Below are positions 12,300 through 24,900 of a DNA stretch of 64,000 nt, piece by piece. The position numbers were made by a program, and so were the translations under genes. The notes under the pieces were generated by a model. The model was not told the DNA's origin. It saw only the letters and a list, made by a program, of their open reading frames with translations, and did no database searches. The DNA is taken from contig JAURVB010014082.1 in assembly GCA_033002965.1 (NCBI GenBank), positions 124,001-188,000 on the forward strand, in the 5' to 3' direction. Source of the stretch: Piper betle. Its lineage: Eukaryota; Streptophyta; Magnoliopsida; Piperales; Piperaceae. Every line of letters starts with the position of its first letter. The stretch's first letter is position 1.

Positions 12300-13561
12300 A
12301 ACTCGATTCGTTAGATCATGTTTAAAATGGAGCCAGGTCAAAACTGACTTGGAGTTATTTATGTAAATTTGATTATCAAACAAGTAAAAGAATATCTTTC
12401 GGACTTTAAATTAACAAAAATACATGATTTATATTACTTTGAACAATTGATTTAACTAAACTTAATGGGACATAATATTTTTAGAAACATCTTTAGTTGG
12501 CTCAGGTAGACTAAAGGGGATTCTAGGAGTCAATTATAAAATCTGGCAATATAGAGTTATTCATGTAAGTTTACTCGAGAAGCTTTAGAGTGGAATCAAC
12601 GTGGAGAAATTTTAGAGCTAGAAAAATTTTTTAAAACTATTGTGTTTAGCTGATATTAGATACCAAAATAAAAAATCCTAGAAAATGAAAGTGAAATATC
12701 GTGACGTAAAGACATGAATATATATCTTGACTTTTCTTTTTCCGTGTATGAGTAGCATGAAAAACATATGACCTCAATAATAATTGTATGAATTGAACCA
12801 TCATACAGGGCTTGCTGCTGTCTAACGAACCTTCACCTGTCAAATGTCCTCAATCATCAACGTGGTTATCTCCATCGTAAATGTTGTTATACGGAAGCGG
12901 GGAATCATTCAGTTGGAAGAAGACACATGTTGAGCTCATATTTAGTGACTAAGGAGCTCAAAGACAATTGTTGCATCCCGTTCTAGACAATCACTGCTAT
13001 GTACATGAGCATTAGAGAGAAGTTGATGCACCTTCTCCCTCCCATTGAATGTCATCAACAGTGGCAATCTCCATAAAAATACAAATGAAGAGGGTCCAAC
13101 CATAAAAGAACAAGCTAATTTATCTGGGTCATCAATGGATGTTTTACTTGCTGTTCATAATATTTATCAGCATAAAATTATCTGTGATTGAAGTATTATT
13201 TGATTTCATTTCCACCTGATTCTCTCTTTCGAGGATTCATATAGATTTTGTATCCAGAAAGGAGGAGTTTATGCTCTGATGTAGTCAGGTCACTTTTGAT
13301 TACGATCACAGATATAACTTCAAACGCATAGATTTTGTAGGCTGTTTTATGAAGAAGATCTTGAAAGTCACAATCACACAAGCGATATCTATACAGTTTT
13401 CTTGGTAGACGTTCCTCTCGAAAAACTACCATTAATCAGATGCATTTTCCCTTCCGAATTCGGGGATGAGTTGCTTCAAAGATTAGCCATGGAGCGTCAG
13501 AAAAAAGTGTGAACTCATTGTTTTAGTTGAAAGAAGCTTGATGAAGAAGCTCGCCTGTATC
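12300..13561. other. Spacer and likely 3' UTR of the SPARK gene
   Basis: No gene recognised. The part nearest 13561 probably includes the 3' untranslated region of the minus-strand SPARK/GPI gene. Small open frames here show no family motif. Confidence 0.4.
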
Positions 13562-16500
13562 TCAGTTTATAGTAGCCAGTACAAAGGCAAGGAGCAGAGT
13601 TACAGCTGGAGATGTCAATTTTGTACCTAAATTGCCAATTGATACATAAACATGTATAAGCAAGCAGAGAACTGTTCTACTTTCTACAATGAGGACCAGG
13701 TAGATGATTGTTTCACCCTCTTCGTTTAATCAGGAATGATTGGGCACTTTTTTTTTGATAAGGCAATTTTAAAAGAGTAAATTAACAGCTCAAGTTGTTA
13801 ATAATCTTTCGGATTTTTTTACTCATCACGAGTTGATTAATATAGGCTAGAACTATTTTGGTGATTAAAAATTAAGAGCATGTAGGATAAAAAAATTCAA
13901 ACATTCTTCTAATGGATATAGTTGCTTACCACGCACTGCTGATGTTGCAGCTGGAAATGCTGGCATTCTAACCGCTGAAAAGAAATTTCAGTACAGGTAA
14001 AAGTTAAAAACAGAAAAAAAACCCACCGGATTGAACTGAGTGAAAAACTTCTAGACAACGCTGTTGAAAGCTAAGAGCAAGATTAGTTTTTAACTGTTTT
14101 AGCATGAAAGAGTCCGATAGCATGGAAATTTTCATGCCATAGAGCACTATTATTACAAATGGTATATTAGCAGTAACAATTGTAATAATAAGAGCATATA
14201 AGATATTTAATTGGCATGTAAAACCTACTCTTTTTGCAGGAAGGTACCGATTCTTCAGAACGTGAGGATGGCCATGGAGCTTCAATATTGTCATTGAGGT
14301 CACAAGTGAAGCTTATACCTGAGATTTGATCAAATATTGCATCCGTAGGCAAGCTTGGAAGAAGGCATCCAGACTCTAGGATCAACAAAGAAATCTTAAT
14401 AAATAGGGATGCACACATAAATGAAGTCTTAATAAAAACTGAAAGAAAATATTACCTTGAGATCCAACTGGAAAGCCATCACAGATTACCGCCGTGAAAA
14501 TATCATCAGATACAAACAGAGAGAATATAAGCATAGAAATTAATTAATTAAAAAAAAGATTGGGAGCAAAAACAGATAACATACTTTGAAGGGAAAAATC
14601 TTTGAGTGTTATATCACACATGTTGTAAACATTTTCTGTAATGTTCACTTTCCAAAGTTGTCTGCCAAGCAGGGAAGAACAATGCAGAGCTTGCAAATTG
14701 GTAATGAAAGTCTGCTTTTGCAAGGTAGATATGTAATATTCCATTGCCTTACAGCATGCTTGTTGATTTTCTATGGCACCCTTGCAGTTCTTGACAAGAT
14801 GTGAGGAGCTAGGGAACACCAATGGACACACTGCATGCAAAGAACAACACAAAACATAACTTAAAAAGGGCATACATTTTATGCTCTCATCAATAGAATA
14901 AGGTTCAAAATCACAGAAACTGCATACCATGAAACTTAATAAAGAATTACAGAATGGAAGTTTTTTGGGTTATGAAAGCGACAAAAACCTTTGTTCACAC
15001 TGCAATTAGAAAGGCGCCGGAGCATTTGCTTGGCTGAAAGGAGATCCAGTTTGCTGGCCAGCCAAGCAAGTACTATTTTCCTACAGTCACCAATCCTTGA
15101 TGAGTAATCAACATGGTCACTAGAACCACCCACAACTGGCATGCTTGGATCCTTGGATGCAATCCTTACTGCAGCTTCAAATATCTCATTCTGGCAAATT
15201 TGGCTACAACATTCGCCTACAGCATCGACTTCGCGGCATGCAGCCAAAAGCATTTTAGTATCTGCTAAACTTTCAAACTCATTAAGATCTTTAACAGGAC
15301 AAGACGATTGAGTGAGGTTAGATGGTCCTACAGAACATATTTGCTCAATATTCTCATTGGCACCCTGGCTTATGAGCATCGCCCTGAGATCGGATAGGCA
15401 ATGTTCGGCATGATTCTTCTCTAAACCAAGGCTCCTTGTGAGTTTGCTTAATTGCCCAGAAAGGATAACAAGAGTGGCATGAAGCTGCGGACAACATACT
15501 ACATTGGCCAGATAAGGAGCAAAACCAGCAGAGCAATCAACTGCGGTTGTGCTTATTAAGGTTTGTACGGCAGTAAAATTTAAAGCACAAAACCCTGCAA
15601 GTAGTAATAAAGGCTATATGATTCTTTACTGCAGGTAACCAATAGTCTGTCTATCAAAAAACTTTCATTAGTTGGTAGGAAAATTTTGATGCACCTGACA
15701 TCTTTGGCACAGAGTTGTTTGTAAATGGTGTCAGTGGTGAGGGTGCCAAGAGAGGTATCAATGGCTGAGAATTGTTTCCTATTGAAGTCCTCGGGAGAAG
15801 AACATTTCCCTTTTCACTTGTATAAAAATTGAGAAATCGGTTCGGTAGTTTTGATTCACTTTCATGTACAACTGGAGCAGAATCCATAAGGTGATCATAA
15901 GTTCTTATATAATAAAAATATGCAAAATCAACCAGCGCCGTAATTATCATCCAACAAGATAAAAATAAGTTGTTATATTTCATGCATTTTATGGGTTTGT
16001 CTTTTAAAGTCTCACTCCATGAGCACATTTAGGAATTCTACATACGATGTCACACAATTCTATGATACAAAAATCGCTCAAAAAAATTATAATACAATTC
16101 TCAAGTAAAATATCCTATGCATGAGGCTCTCTCAAACGTATGTTCTATCAATTATGTGGATTCCACGAATGAAACAAATGACCAATTTCTGCTGCAGGTG
16201 ACTAAAATGTTCTCACTTTCTCCAGACTACACACATTTAATCACTTAACATTACCCATTGACCCACGTAATTATAACCTTTATTATCTTTACACTAAAGC
16301 TGGTAGAACTATCACAAAGTTCATAATAAATGAGAATTATAATTTCTATCATAGATTTGTCATTGCAAATAACATGATAGAGCGCGCTGTATTCATACGT
16401 CTTTAAATTTTCGGACAAGAAGAAACAATTCCCTTCAAAGTTGATTTTTTTGTTTTTAAGTGCACTAAAAGCCATGCAAATAAACAAGCCCATCTCCCAC

Positions 16501-16803
16501 ACAGAGCACGCCATTCTCCCATAAACAACACTACAAGCGTGAAAGAGTGTTGATCAGAGATTAGATACAAAACCCATCAAAATCATCCACTGTTAAGTTC
16601 AATAAAGCGTTATAAAACAAGAATGGTACTAGTACTAAGTTGACAAAGCATGTAAAAGTACATATGGAGACAATATGCTAAATGCAAAGCACTTGACTAA
16701 GGGGAGGGACACCATGTTGTATGATATAGGAGTGAACAGTGAGCTTACAGGAAAGACAGACAAAGCAGTAGAAGCAGAGGAGCTTGTTCCAAGTGGTGGC
16801 CAT
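13562..16803 (-). CDS. SPARK-domain GPI-anchored protein (At1g61900-like)
   Basis: Cysteine-rich, putatively GPI-anchored extracellular protein of the plant family typified by At1g61900; molecular role not established. Eight exons on the minus strand: 16803-16749, 15871-15695, 15594-14989, 14830-14585, 14467-14456, 14375-14229, 13974-13930 and 13605-13562, giving 443 residues with consistent phases. Exon 1 encodes a signal peptide (MATTWNKLLCFYCFVCLSF). Family landmarks follow in order: PLIPLLAPSPLTPFTNNSVP, FCALNFTAVQTLISTTAVDC, VVCCPQLHATL, DLNEFESLADTKMLLAACR, CSQICQNEI, CRKIVLAWLASKLD, LSNCSVNKVCPLVFP, CCKAMEYYISTLQKQTFITN and FTCDLNDNIEAPWPSS. The C-terminus AVTLLLAFVLATIN is a short hydrophobic tail fitting a GPI signal. 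Exon 5 is a 12-nt micro-exon, needed to join LKDFSLQ to ESGCLLPSLP. No frame break. Confidence 0.9.
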
Positions 16804-16927
16804 GGCGAGCTATAGTGCAAGTGTAGAGAAGAGAGGAAGGTAAAGAGAGCCATGAATGGGAGGGAGCGAGGTGGGTCCAACGGCAGTTCAAAACTACTGC
16901 TCGGCCATTTATTGCCACCACCTTTGC

Positions 16928-16976
16928 TGGGCCTGGGCTGCAGCATGCCCCATCTATTTAAAGGCTAGTCAAGGCC
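16928..16976 (-). promoter_or_regulatory. TATA-like and Site II motifs upstream of the SPARK gene
   Basis: On the minus strand CTTTAAATAG lies at 16963-16954, about 150 bp upstream of the start codon. It is flanked by GGCCCA/TGGGCC motifs near 16928 and 16971. Assigned by motif and position only. Confidence 0.35.
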
Positions 16977-17242
16977 CATCAAGTGTCTGCTATTGATAAA
17001 GAAGTGCTACTTAAATTTAGGTCTTGTTAATCTGTCTATCAAATTAAGTACATTAGCATTCTATGAAATAATTTGAGTTTGAGTTGAGTTCAAATAAGTT
17101 TAATTTTAACGTCTTAATACGTACAAAATAAAAATTAACGCTTGAAATTGAGTAATTAATGATCTTTGGGGGCTTTTAATTAAGCATTTAAAGATATTTG
17201 TTTGTGGATTTTGTTTCAACAATAAAATATAAATACTATATT

Positions 17243-17775
17243 TAGGGGTGCTAATTGAGCGAGCGAGCCGAGCTCAACATGTGTTCGAACTCGGCTCGAA
17301 TAGTTTGAAACTCGTTCGAACTCGACTCGAAATCGAACGAGTTTTGAACATACTGATTCGAGTTCGACTCGAATATCTTTTATGTGTTCGAGCTCGACTC
17401 GAGCTCGAATATACTTAAAAAATGAGGCCAATGTGGTTTAAACCCACAGCCTTGAAGTCATCAAGGTGAATACTTACCATCTCAACTATTTTGCTTCTTT
17501 GTTATTATATTTCATATATATATATATATATAATATAATATAAAAACTATATTATTATATTATTTCATCTAGTCGAGTTCGAGTTGAACTACGAGTCGAG
17601 TTCGAGTTACAACCGAGTCGAGTCGAGTTGAACACGACCTTGCTCAAGCTCGGCTCGTAAGATTCGTGTTCGAGTCGAGTTCGAGTCGAGCATTTAAATG
17701 TCGAGTTTCGAGTCGAGTCAAACCGAAGCCAAACGTTAAATGATCATGAGCTAGCTCGCTCAATTAGCAACCCTA
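17243..17775. mobile_element. hAT-type MITE, copy 2, with perfect 8-bp target duplication
   Basis: 533 bp. Left end TAGGGGTGCTAATTGAGCGA; the complement of the right end reads TAGGGTTGCTAATTGAGCGA, a 20-bp terminal inverted repeat with one mismatch. Both flanks carry ACTATATT (17235-17242 and 17776-17783). Eight-base duplications and TA-GGG ends are the hAT signature. The interior is mostly degenerate gttcgagtcgag repeats around an AT-rich core, with no transposase. Confidence 0.85.
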
Positions 17776-17783
17776 ACTATATT

Positions 17784-18588
17784 CACGTCCTTGTATAATT
17801 ATTTAAATTAAAATTTTTTTTATCATAATTAATATTTATCCAAATAAAAAACCGTGGGCGATAATTATTTAAGAAGAATCCCAATAAAATATCAGGCACA
17901 TTTGTCAACGATCAACTGCTTACGACATGAACACGCCATCGCACAGGCATTCTACTATTCTCTTTAATTTCATGTTCACAAATACTCGGCAAAGTCAATA
18001 GACTTCTGTCCATGTATGTATCAGTATGAAAATGTATTGAAGCAGCGTAAGAATTAAGAAATGGGTCTCAAGTCATTTGACTTGGCACTGGTGGTTTAGT
18101 CCTGCAAGTATGCGAAGCCATGAATGCTGTTTGGTGACAATGAAGTGAGCGACCAATAAAATTTATATTGGCTTCTCTACAGTTGTATCCAACAACAGGA
18201 ACATCGTAACCACTCCCAATGTCTGGCCAGGTCCTTATTTATAGATCCATTCGCCAATGCCCCCATATCAGATTAAGTCAAAATGTGGGAAGCTATATCG
18301 TATATATATAACATAGATTCATTCAATTAAAGCGAGAAAGGAAAAACTTCCAGGCTCTAAAAAATTGTAAGTTAACTCCTGTGAAGGTTTCCTCTCTGAG
18401 TGTTGGTCATGAAACGGAGACTCCATCTGGGAAAAGTGGTAAGAGTCGGCTTTCATTAAATTGAACTGGTCGTTAACATATTTTTGAACAGTTAAATGTT
18501 CATAAAATATAAGAAATACATTAATCTATTGAAAATTTTACGAGTGATCAGAATCATATAATTATTAATTGTAACAAAAAATTTTATA
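17784..18588. other. Spacer, no gene seen
   Basis: AT-rich DNA between the hAT MITE and the Helitron-like copy D. No open frame or RNA gene that I can support. Confidence 0.5.
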
Positions 18589-19014
18589 TCAACATATTAA
18601 TAAAATGAGAACTCAATAATGACTTGAGATTAAAAATAAGATAATTAGTTAATGAAAATACAAATTAAATTTAAAAATACAATAAGAATACCTCCCGTTA
18701 AGGGTCACAAGTTGGATTCCTAGCTTCTTAAAAAAAATAAAAATATCTTTTATTTTAAAAAGTCACGAGTTCAAACCCGACCAACATAAATATTTAACTT
18801 CTTACTAATAAGTATATATCTTGGTATCTTTAAAAAATTAAATAATTATAATTTAAATTTTTTTATTTAAATAGAATATATCTTTAAAGTCAATCATAAC
18901 ATATGTCTAAGATAATAAATTATTGTATTTTATCTCATTATTCAATAAAATTTTTTATATATAATTAAATTTTATTTGGTATAGGTTGCACTTGGCACAC
19001 GACATCTTGCCTAT
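18589..19014 (+). mobile_element. Helitron-like element, copy D
   Basis: 426 bp. Starts TC after A (18588|18589) with 'ATTAATAAAATGAGAACTCAAT' spread over the first 30 bases. It ends with 'ggtataggttgcacttggcac..gacatcttgcctat', matching copy B, but the last four bases are CTAT instead of CTAG. No coding. Confidence 0.55.
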
Positions 19015-19372
19015 TTACAATTAAAATCAAAATAAAACTAATAAATATTCTCTTTTAATCAAACATATATTTCTATATATATACAATTAACATGCAACAG
19101 GAAATAATCTACATATGATCTTGCCAAAAACTACTCCAATTACAAAGATCAAAACAAAGTATCACCCATGGAAAGAAAGGTCTAGAGATCAAAAAAAGTA
19201 AATGAAAAGGCCATTTGGGTTGGTTGAAGTATGAACAAAATGGGCAAATTTAAGAAGAGAAATTAAAATCCTACCTAATCTACATGTAAGCTCAAGCTCG
19301 TGTACAGTGAACCATGTAATATACAATACAATACCGCTGCATATGATCTATGGTTGCTTGCTATGATTTAAT

Positions 19373-19720
19373 TCAATTGACCTCCGGGATGCTGTGCAAG
19401 GCCGGCCTCCATGGACGGTGCCGGACCTGATTACACCCCCCATTAGACTTCACCAATTGAAACAGCAGCTCCTCCGTCGACATCCCCTCCACGTCCGCCC
19501 GACCCAGCATCTCCTCCAGTTGCTTCTTCGTGACCTTGACCTTCACCTCCGTCCCTTTACATGCATCCGCCGTCGTACTACTCGTCGGAGCTCCCATCGA
19601 AATCGAAGCATTCTCACACTTCTCGCGTTTGTGATACCGTCCGTCGTAGAGGTCCCATCCCTCGTCGTCGCCGTCCCAAAACCCCGACGACATCCGCTGC
19701 GCTCTCAAACAATTTCCCAT
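19373..19720 (-). CDS. Small plant protein, putatively N-myristoylated, with RPWRPALxSIPEVN tail
   Basis: Single exon, 115 residues. The N-terminus MGNC fits co-translational myristoylation at Gly2 and palmitoylation at Cys4, predicting attachment to the inner face of the plasma membrane. The middle holds VKVKVTKKQLEEMLGRADVE and the C-terminus RPWRPALHSIPEVN. Both blocks recur in a family of small uncharacterised angiosperm proteins, stress-inducible in some annotations. Biochemical role unknown. The GC-rich body overlaps open frames on the opposite strand, which I treat as shadows because only this frame gives known motifs. Confidence 0.8.
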   Translation of the reverse strand: MGNCLRAQRMSSGFWDGDDEGWDLYDGRYHKREKCENASISMGAPTSSTTADACKGTEVKVKVTKKQLEEMLGRADVEGMSTEELLFQLVKSNGGCNQVRHRPWRPALHSIPEVN

Positions 19721-19903
19721 CTTCTTCTCCGAATTCTTCTACTGCTGCGAATTATGGACCATGTAGTTGATTTGAATAAAATTTATTTCAAGCGAATAAT
19801 ATTTATTTCAAACCACGTACGGAAATTGAGGTTGGTTGGTGGGTATGCACTGGTAAGAAGGATTGAGATCAAATGGAGAGGTGGGGGAGGAGACGGTGAG
19901 TGG

Positions 19904-19912
19904 CATATATAG
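19904..19912 (-). promoter_or_regulatory. TATA box of the small MGNC protein gene
   Basis: On the minus strand CTATATATG lies about 185 bp upstream of the ATG at 19720. A W-box core (TTGACC on the minus strand) lies near 20075, which would fit stress-responsive expression. Motif evidence only. Confidence 0.45.
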
Positions 19913-20825
19913 GGGATTGGTAGGAGGTGATAGAAGAATGGAATGAGGAGTTAGGAGTTGATCATCGCCTCCATTAAAATAAAAGTTGAAAAAGTTAGCA
20001 TGGAACAAATAAGGTGTAGGAGAAGATGATGATGATATTATTTATGATAATAGCGGGAAGGTCAGGAGGGAAAAGGTCAAAGTTTATCCTAATTGCCATG
20101 CTGGATAAGCTTGTCCTACGTGTGTGACTGAGTCACCTATCCCGTACCGTCGGTGTTACGCCGCTGGCTGTAAGCTTTTCTCACTAACAAAATTAAGACA
20201 AAGCAAAAGTCCCATGTACCTTTAAACGTTCCAACTCGGTTAATTAATGAATTAGCAATTAAAAATTACAAATAACACTTTTAACATTTTGCATGTAAAA
20301 GAAAATGATAAGCACTTTATAATATATATCTAGATATTGATCGATGGAGATCGATGTTGAATAAGCTTTTGTTTAATATATTAGTGGATAAAAATAATTT
20401 GATTAAACTGTATACACTTAAAATAAGATGAATGAGATTGTAAAATTTCTCATCTTATTCTAATATTTAATAGTTAATTGGACAGGAGTAAGACTATGTT
20501 TATAAGTAATAATAAATTATAAATTATTAATTTTAATTAATCACTTTTAAATAAAATTATTTATTTTTATTATATTATATCTTGGACTGAGTCCTTACAA
20601 ATATTTTATATTATACATGTTAAAAAGTCAAATAACTCACATTTTTTTATAAATTATGAAGTAATAAATATTTTTATTCTTATTTTATCACCGACTATAT
20701 AGCGTTCGTCGAAGATGTCAAAAATCGTCTAAGTCTAAGTGTAATAATAAAGAAAATCAAATAATATTATAATTTTACAGAATTGGTAAATGTAAATCTA
20801 AATCTAAATCATATACTTAAAATCA

Positions 20826-20876
20826 TTGTTATTATTATTATCATTATTATTATTGTTATTATTATTATTATTATTT
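20826..20876. repeat. Imperfect (ATT)n microsatellite
   Basis: About 16 ATT/GTT/ATC trinucleotide units. The surrounding 20100-21630 shows no gene that I can support. Confidence 0.85.
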
Positions 20877-21633
20877 TCAAGATAAATCATTAATAATGTT
20901 TTGTTTGTTCCGAACGAAAGAATGACACCGGGAGCGCCAGGTAGGAGCCACGCTGGAAAAGCGGGTGTGAACGGGGTTGCGAATCGAATCTCACAGAACC
21001 GGTGTGAACGCGGATTGGTAAGGAATCTTTGCGCATCCGACATGAACATGGGTTGTGGGTCCGCCGTCCACATGGGGTTGGTACTCAACCACACCCCCAC
21101 CACCACCACCCTATACGTTAGGTTACTTAGTTAGCAGCTTCATTAATTATGCAATGAGCCAACTAAGTAGTTTGCTTTTGCTTTGGCTACAATCTATAAA
21201 GATATTGTCTATGCTCTTCTTATAACCATTAAAATAATGTTTTGCTGAGATGAAACACCATCAAGTAGAATATTGGGGGATTACAAATATATTTTTTATT
21301 CTAAACGGGAAAAATTACGTTGATACTCCCGCGTCAACCCAAGTTAATAGGGACCATTAATTTAAAATTAGTGATAATTGAATGATGGAGACTTTTTTTC
21401 CCTTTGAATTTGTTTAGTTTGACAAAAGATGAATGTGATTTAAATAGATACCACAATTTTAATTCATTTATATATTCATCTTATGCTACCTAATGGATCG
21501 AAAGGGCACACTAAACCCTCCAATATGCCAGTCATAATGTAAGAATATTGTACCAATGTACATTCCAAGACTGTATATGGTGTATAAGGCTCCACAAATC
21601 ATATCAATAAATCTTTAATATTTTGATGAGCAT

Positions 21634-22143
21634 TATGGGTGTAAACTAGCAAGAGCGGAGCAAAGCATAGATATTTTTGAATTTGATATAATTTTTTACA
21701 GTATGTTTGAGCTCATTTGAGTGCTCGATGAACTTTGATATATTATGGGTCGAGTCGAGCTCGTCTAAAATTCATGGTATTTAGACTTGGCTTGTGTTCG
21801 GCTAATTATATTTTCAAGCTGAATTCGAGCCGAGCTTTAGCTAAGCGAATGCTTGTGTTTGGCTTGTACTCGACTTATATAAGATCAAAAATTTCTTTCC
21901 AATACTATATAAGTTCAATGTGACCTTAATAGTATTAACAAGCCGAATATTTTTTCGAGTTTAAACATATTAAGCTTGATTTTCAATCCAAGCCGACCCA
22001 AATACTTTTTAGTTCAAGCTCTGTTCATTATTCAAAGTGTTATCCATTCCGAGCCGAGTATTTTTTGAACACAAACTTAACGAGTACGAGTTCAAGCCGA
22101 ATATAAAATACTTGCAAACAGGTTTGACTTGTTTACATCCGTA
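21634..22143. mobile_element. hAT-type MITE, copy 3, with perfect 8-bp target duplication
   Basis: 510 bp. ATGAGCAT flanks it on both sides (21626-21633 and 22144-22151). Ends are TATGGGTGTAAAC on the left and the complement of TACGGATGTAAAC on the right. The interior has the same gagctcg-type degenerate repeats as copies 1 and 2, more diverged. No coding. Confidence 0.75.
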
Positions 22144-22149
22144 ATGAGC

Positions 22150-22153
<4 letters not shown>

Positions 22154-22201
<48 letters not shown>
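22154..22201. repeat. (TA)24 microsatellite
   Basis: An uninterrupted TA tract of about 48 bp, starting within 3 bases of the target duplication of the hAT MITE. Confidence 0.95.
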
Positions 22202-22203
<2 letters not shown>

Positions 22204-24900
22204 CTTTTTTTTCAAATCAATTTGTATATGAACTAATTCTATTTTAATTTTAAAAGACGAGCACAATGAAGGGTTAACAATTATGAAGCAAAAAGGAGCC
22301 ATTGTGAACAAGTAGACTTAGCAGCATCTTGCCCACGACATGTTAACGAACGAAGTTCTTGATTGTCATACTCGTCTGACTTAAAAAATTCTACAGTTAT
22401 TTATGTCCAATAATATGGGGGGCTGTGGATAAGATATTGATCGCTTCTTTTGGTGGTTATTTATTAAATAATCAACACGTATTTTAATTCTCGGACATGG
22501 TTTGTATTTATATTAGTTTGGAACAAGCTAAATATTGATTAATTGGCTGTAAAATTGATCGTCGACTAATATTGTTTAGGCTGGACGCACTTGATAAAGA
22601 AATATTTTTAATTAAACGGCTAAAATATTAATTTACCATGAAATATTATGGCGTGATTAATGACCCATCAATTGTTATAGTTATATCTATCTATCTTAAT
22701 TTGAGCCAATTGCGACAAACTATTAGCTTGATCGATATCAGGGACGATTTATAATGTATCCGTCACTGAAACCCTATATTTTTTTAGTAATTAAAATGGA
22801 CTCTTTCATTGTAACTGCTTACAAGTATTTCAGTAATTTACATTATCATGTTGCTGCTATATGATGTGCACCCTATACTTATCTTAGCAACTCATATATA
22901 TATATGAAATTCAAAATCCATGCAATGACAAAGGCAATCTTAAATTTTACCTTATCTTCGAACTTGACTTTGATCTAGTCTCGAGACAATTGCAGCCACT
23001 GCGTGGGGGAAAGGAAGAAAATTGCATCGCAATTGATGTTGAAGTTGTGATAATCATTTTATTTTTGTGGCATGAACGAACTTGTGACATTGTTGTGAGA
23101 TGATGTCGTTAATTAACATGATAGATCAAGTCATCTTTAATTGTAAAAATGAGAATTAAGAAATCAAATGCATACTTCTACATATAAAAGATATTTTTCA
23201 GATAAAATATGTAATAGCTTGCGCTTGTTTCAAGTGGAACAGCTTTGAACTCAAATCAATTGTAAAATTCTTCCGGTCATATGCCATTGAATACCCTAAT
23301 CTGGAAAGCCAACATTCACACTATATGCCGAGAAGTTATATCTCAAATTGTATATAAAAGGATTCTTTCTTGGGGTTTAGCCATTGAAGTGGGGAGTATT
23401 TTGGCAGAAAAGAAGAGGCAAAACTTTTGAAGAATCGAATGAATTGAATGAACAAATTATATGGGCTTGATTGCCCTTTACTGTGGCCCAATTTAATAAA
23501 TTTGAACATTTCCACGCCCTGATCATCTCCCACTTTGATTGAGGCCCATAACTTTCCCAACAAATCGTTTCTTCTCTGATCACTTCAATGTCTTAGGCTT
23601 ATTTTGCATTTATTTTGAGCCTAAATAATGGCCTTAAAGAGTTATTGATGGGTAGCATATCTTTTTATCCAGCATAAAGACGCTGGAGCGGGAATTTAAA
23701 AAAACATCCCTAAATAAATAATCCTTTCCAGTTTCCAATTAGAATGGCAGCAATTGAGAGAGCTCGTCAAGATGTATAAATCTGAAGTAATAAACCATGA
23801 CTTGGCATGACAGACCAACAATTTTTCTAGGTGAAAGCTATTTATCTATTCATTCATCGTTAGATATCTGTATCTCTAGTGCAATCTGTATCTCTATCTG
23901 ACAGCGTTATATATTTGTATATGATGGTAGTTTGCAGCAACTGTGAGTTTATCTTAACTGACAAGCACAATAAAGAATTAAAAATGAAGAAATAGGAACC
24001 GATTTGTCTTATAAGAAGCATCGTCCTACTTAGCTCTTAATTTTTGTAAGCAGCATCGCACATTGGTATTAGCCTTTGGTTAAGGAGTCTGGTTCCACCT
24101 TAGTTCAGCGTAAAATAGTAAGCAGTAGGGTTTTTTTATGACTTTTTTCTAGCTAAGCAACAGCATTAATACAACAAAGCAGCATCAAGATTTCAATGCC
24201 TCTACATTGTTCTACTTCTTCTACCTTATATGATTCCTTATAGTAATTTGTTGCATTTATACGCTTCTAAATTAGTGAAAGATATAAAAAGCAAATTGTT
24301 ACATTGCCTTTTAGCATTGGCATAGTTAGTTAAGGATCAGAGGCCATGATCTGCATGGCTTGCAAACAAAAATGTGGTACCATCCTGTAATAAAAATGAC
24401 AAGACACAGCAACGACCTTGTGACCAGTGACGCAAACTCGCCTCTTATCGTCGTCTTTGTCTTCTTCTCCACGTTTTTTGTCGGATGGTCCCTAGCTATT
24501 TCCCTCACCAGATCCACTGTCAATCCAATTCCTTCAATCTTTTATCAATTCCCCCACACCCAATTGCCAGTTTCCCAAAACAAGCTACCACAACAGATGA
24601 AAAGAGAAGAGATCAAGATCATCAATTCACTAGTCCAAGCAATACATCATATAGATATTCATTCATGAACAACATCAAGACATCCTTTCATCATATACAA
24701 CGCAGACATGATCCACGTAAATTAAAACTACAAATGCTCCGAGACGGATTGCCCGCCGTGGCCAGGGCACCACCGTCACCACCACCGCCACCGCAGGCAG
24801 CTGCTATACTACATTGCACCCATATATAACTGATCTCAATGATCATTTATTCATCGATGAACAGGAAATGTGAACGGACAATGGATCCTCAATGACCGCA
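22202..24900. other. Spacer, no gene seen; right part likely PRX42 3' UTR
   Basis: AT-rich DNA with short open frames lacking recognisable motifs. The region adjoining 24900 probably includes the peroxidase 3' untranslated region. Confidence 0.45.

Noticed and set aside
14319..14330. Possible splice donor (CTCAG|GTATAA) inside the SPARK gene
   Set aside because: Reading through keeps the conserved SGISFTCDLNDN motif in frame, so this GT is exonic.
17400..17500. tRNA-like or SINE-like 'tttaaacccacagcc' in the hAT MITE core
   Set aside because: No A box, no acceptor stem and no 3' oligo tail. No tRNA gene was found anywhere in the window.
24360..24829. Overlapping open frames downstream of the peroxidase
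   Set aside because: No motif, no splice partners, and they lie where the peroxidase 3' UTR is expected.
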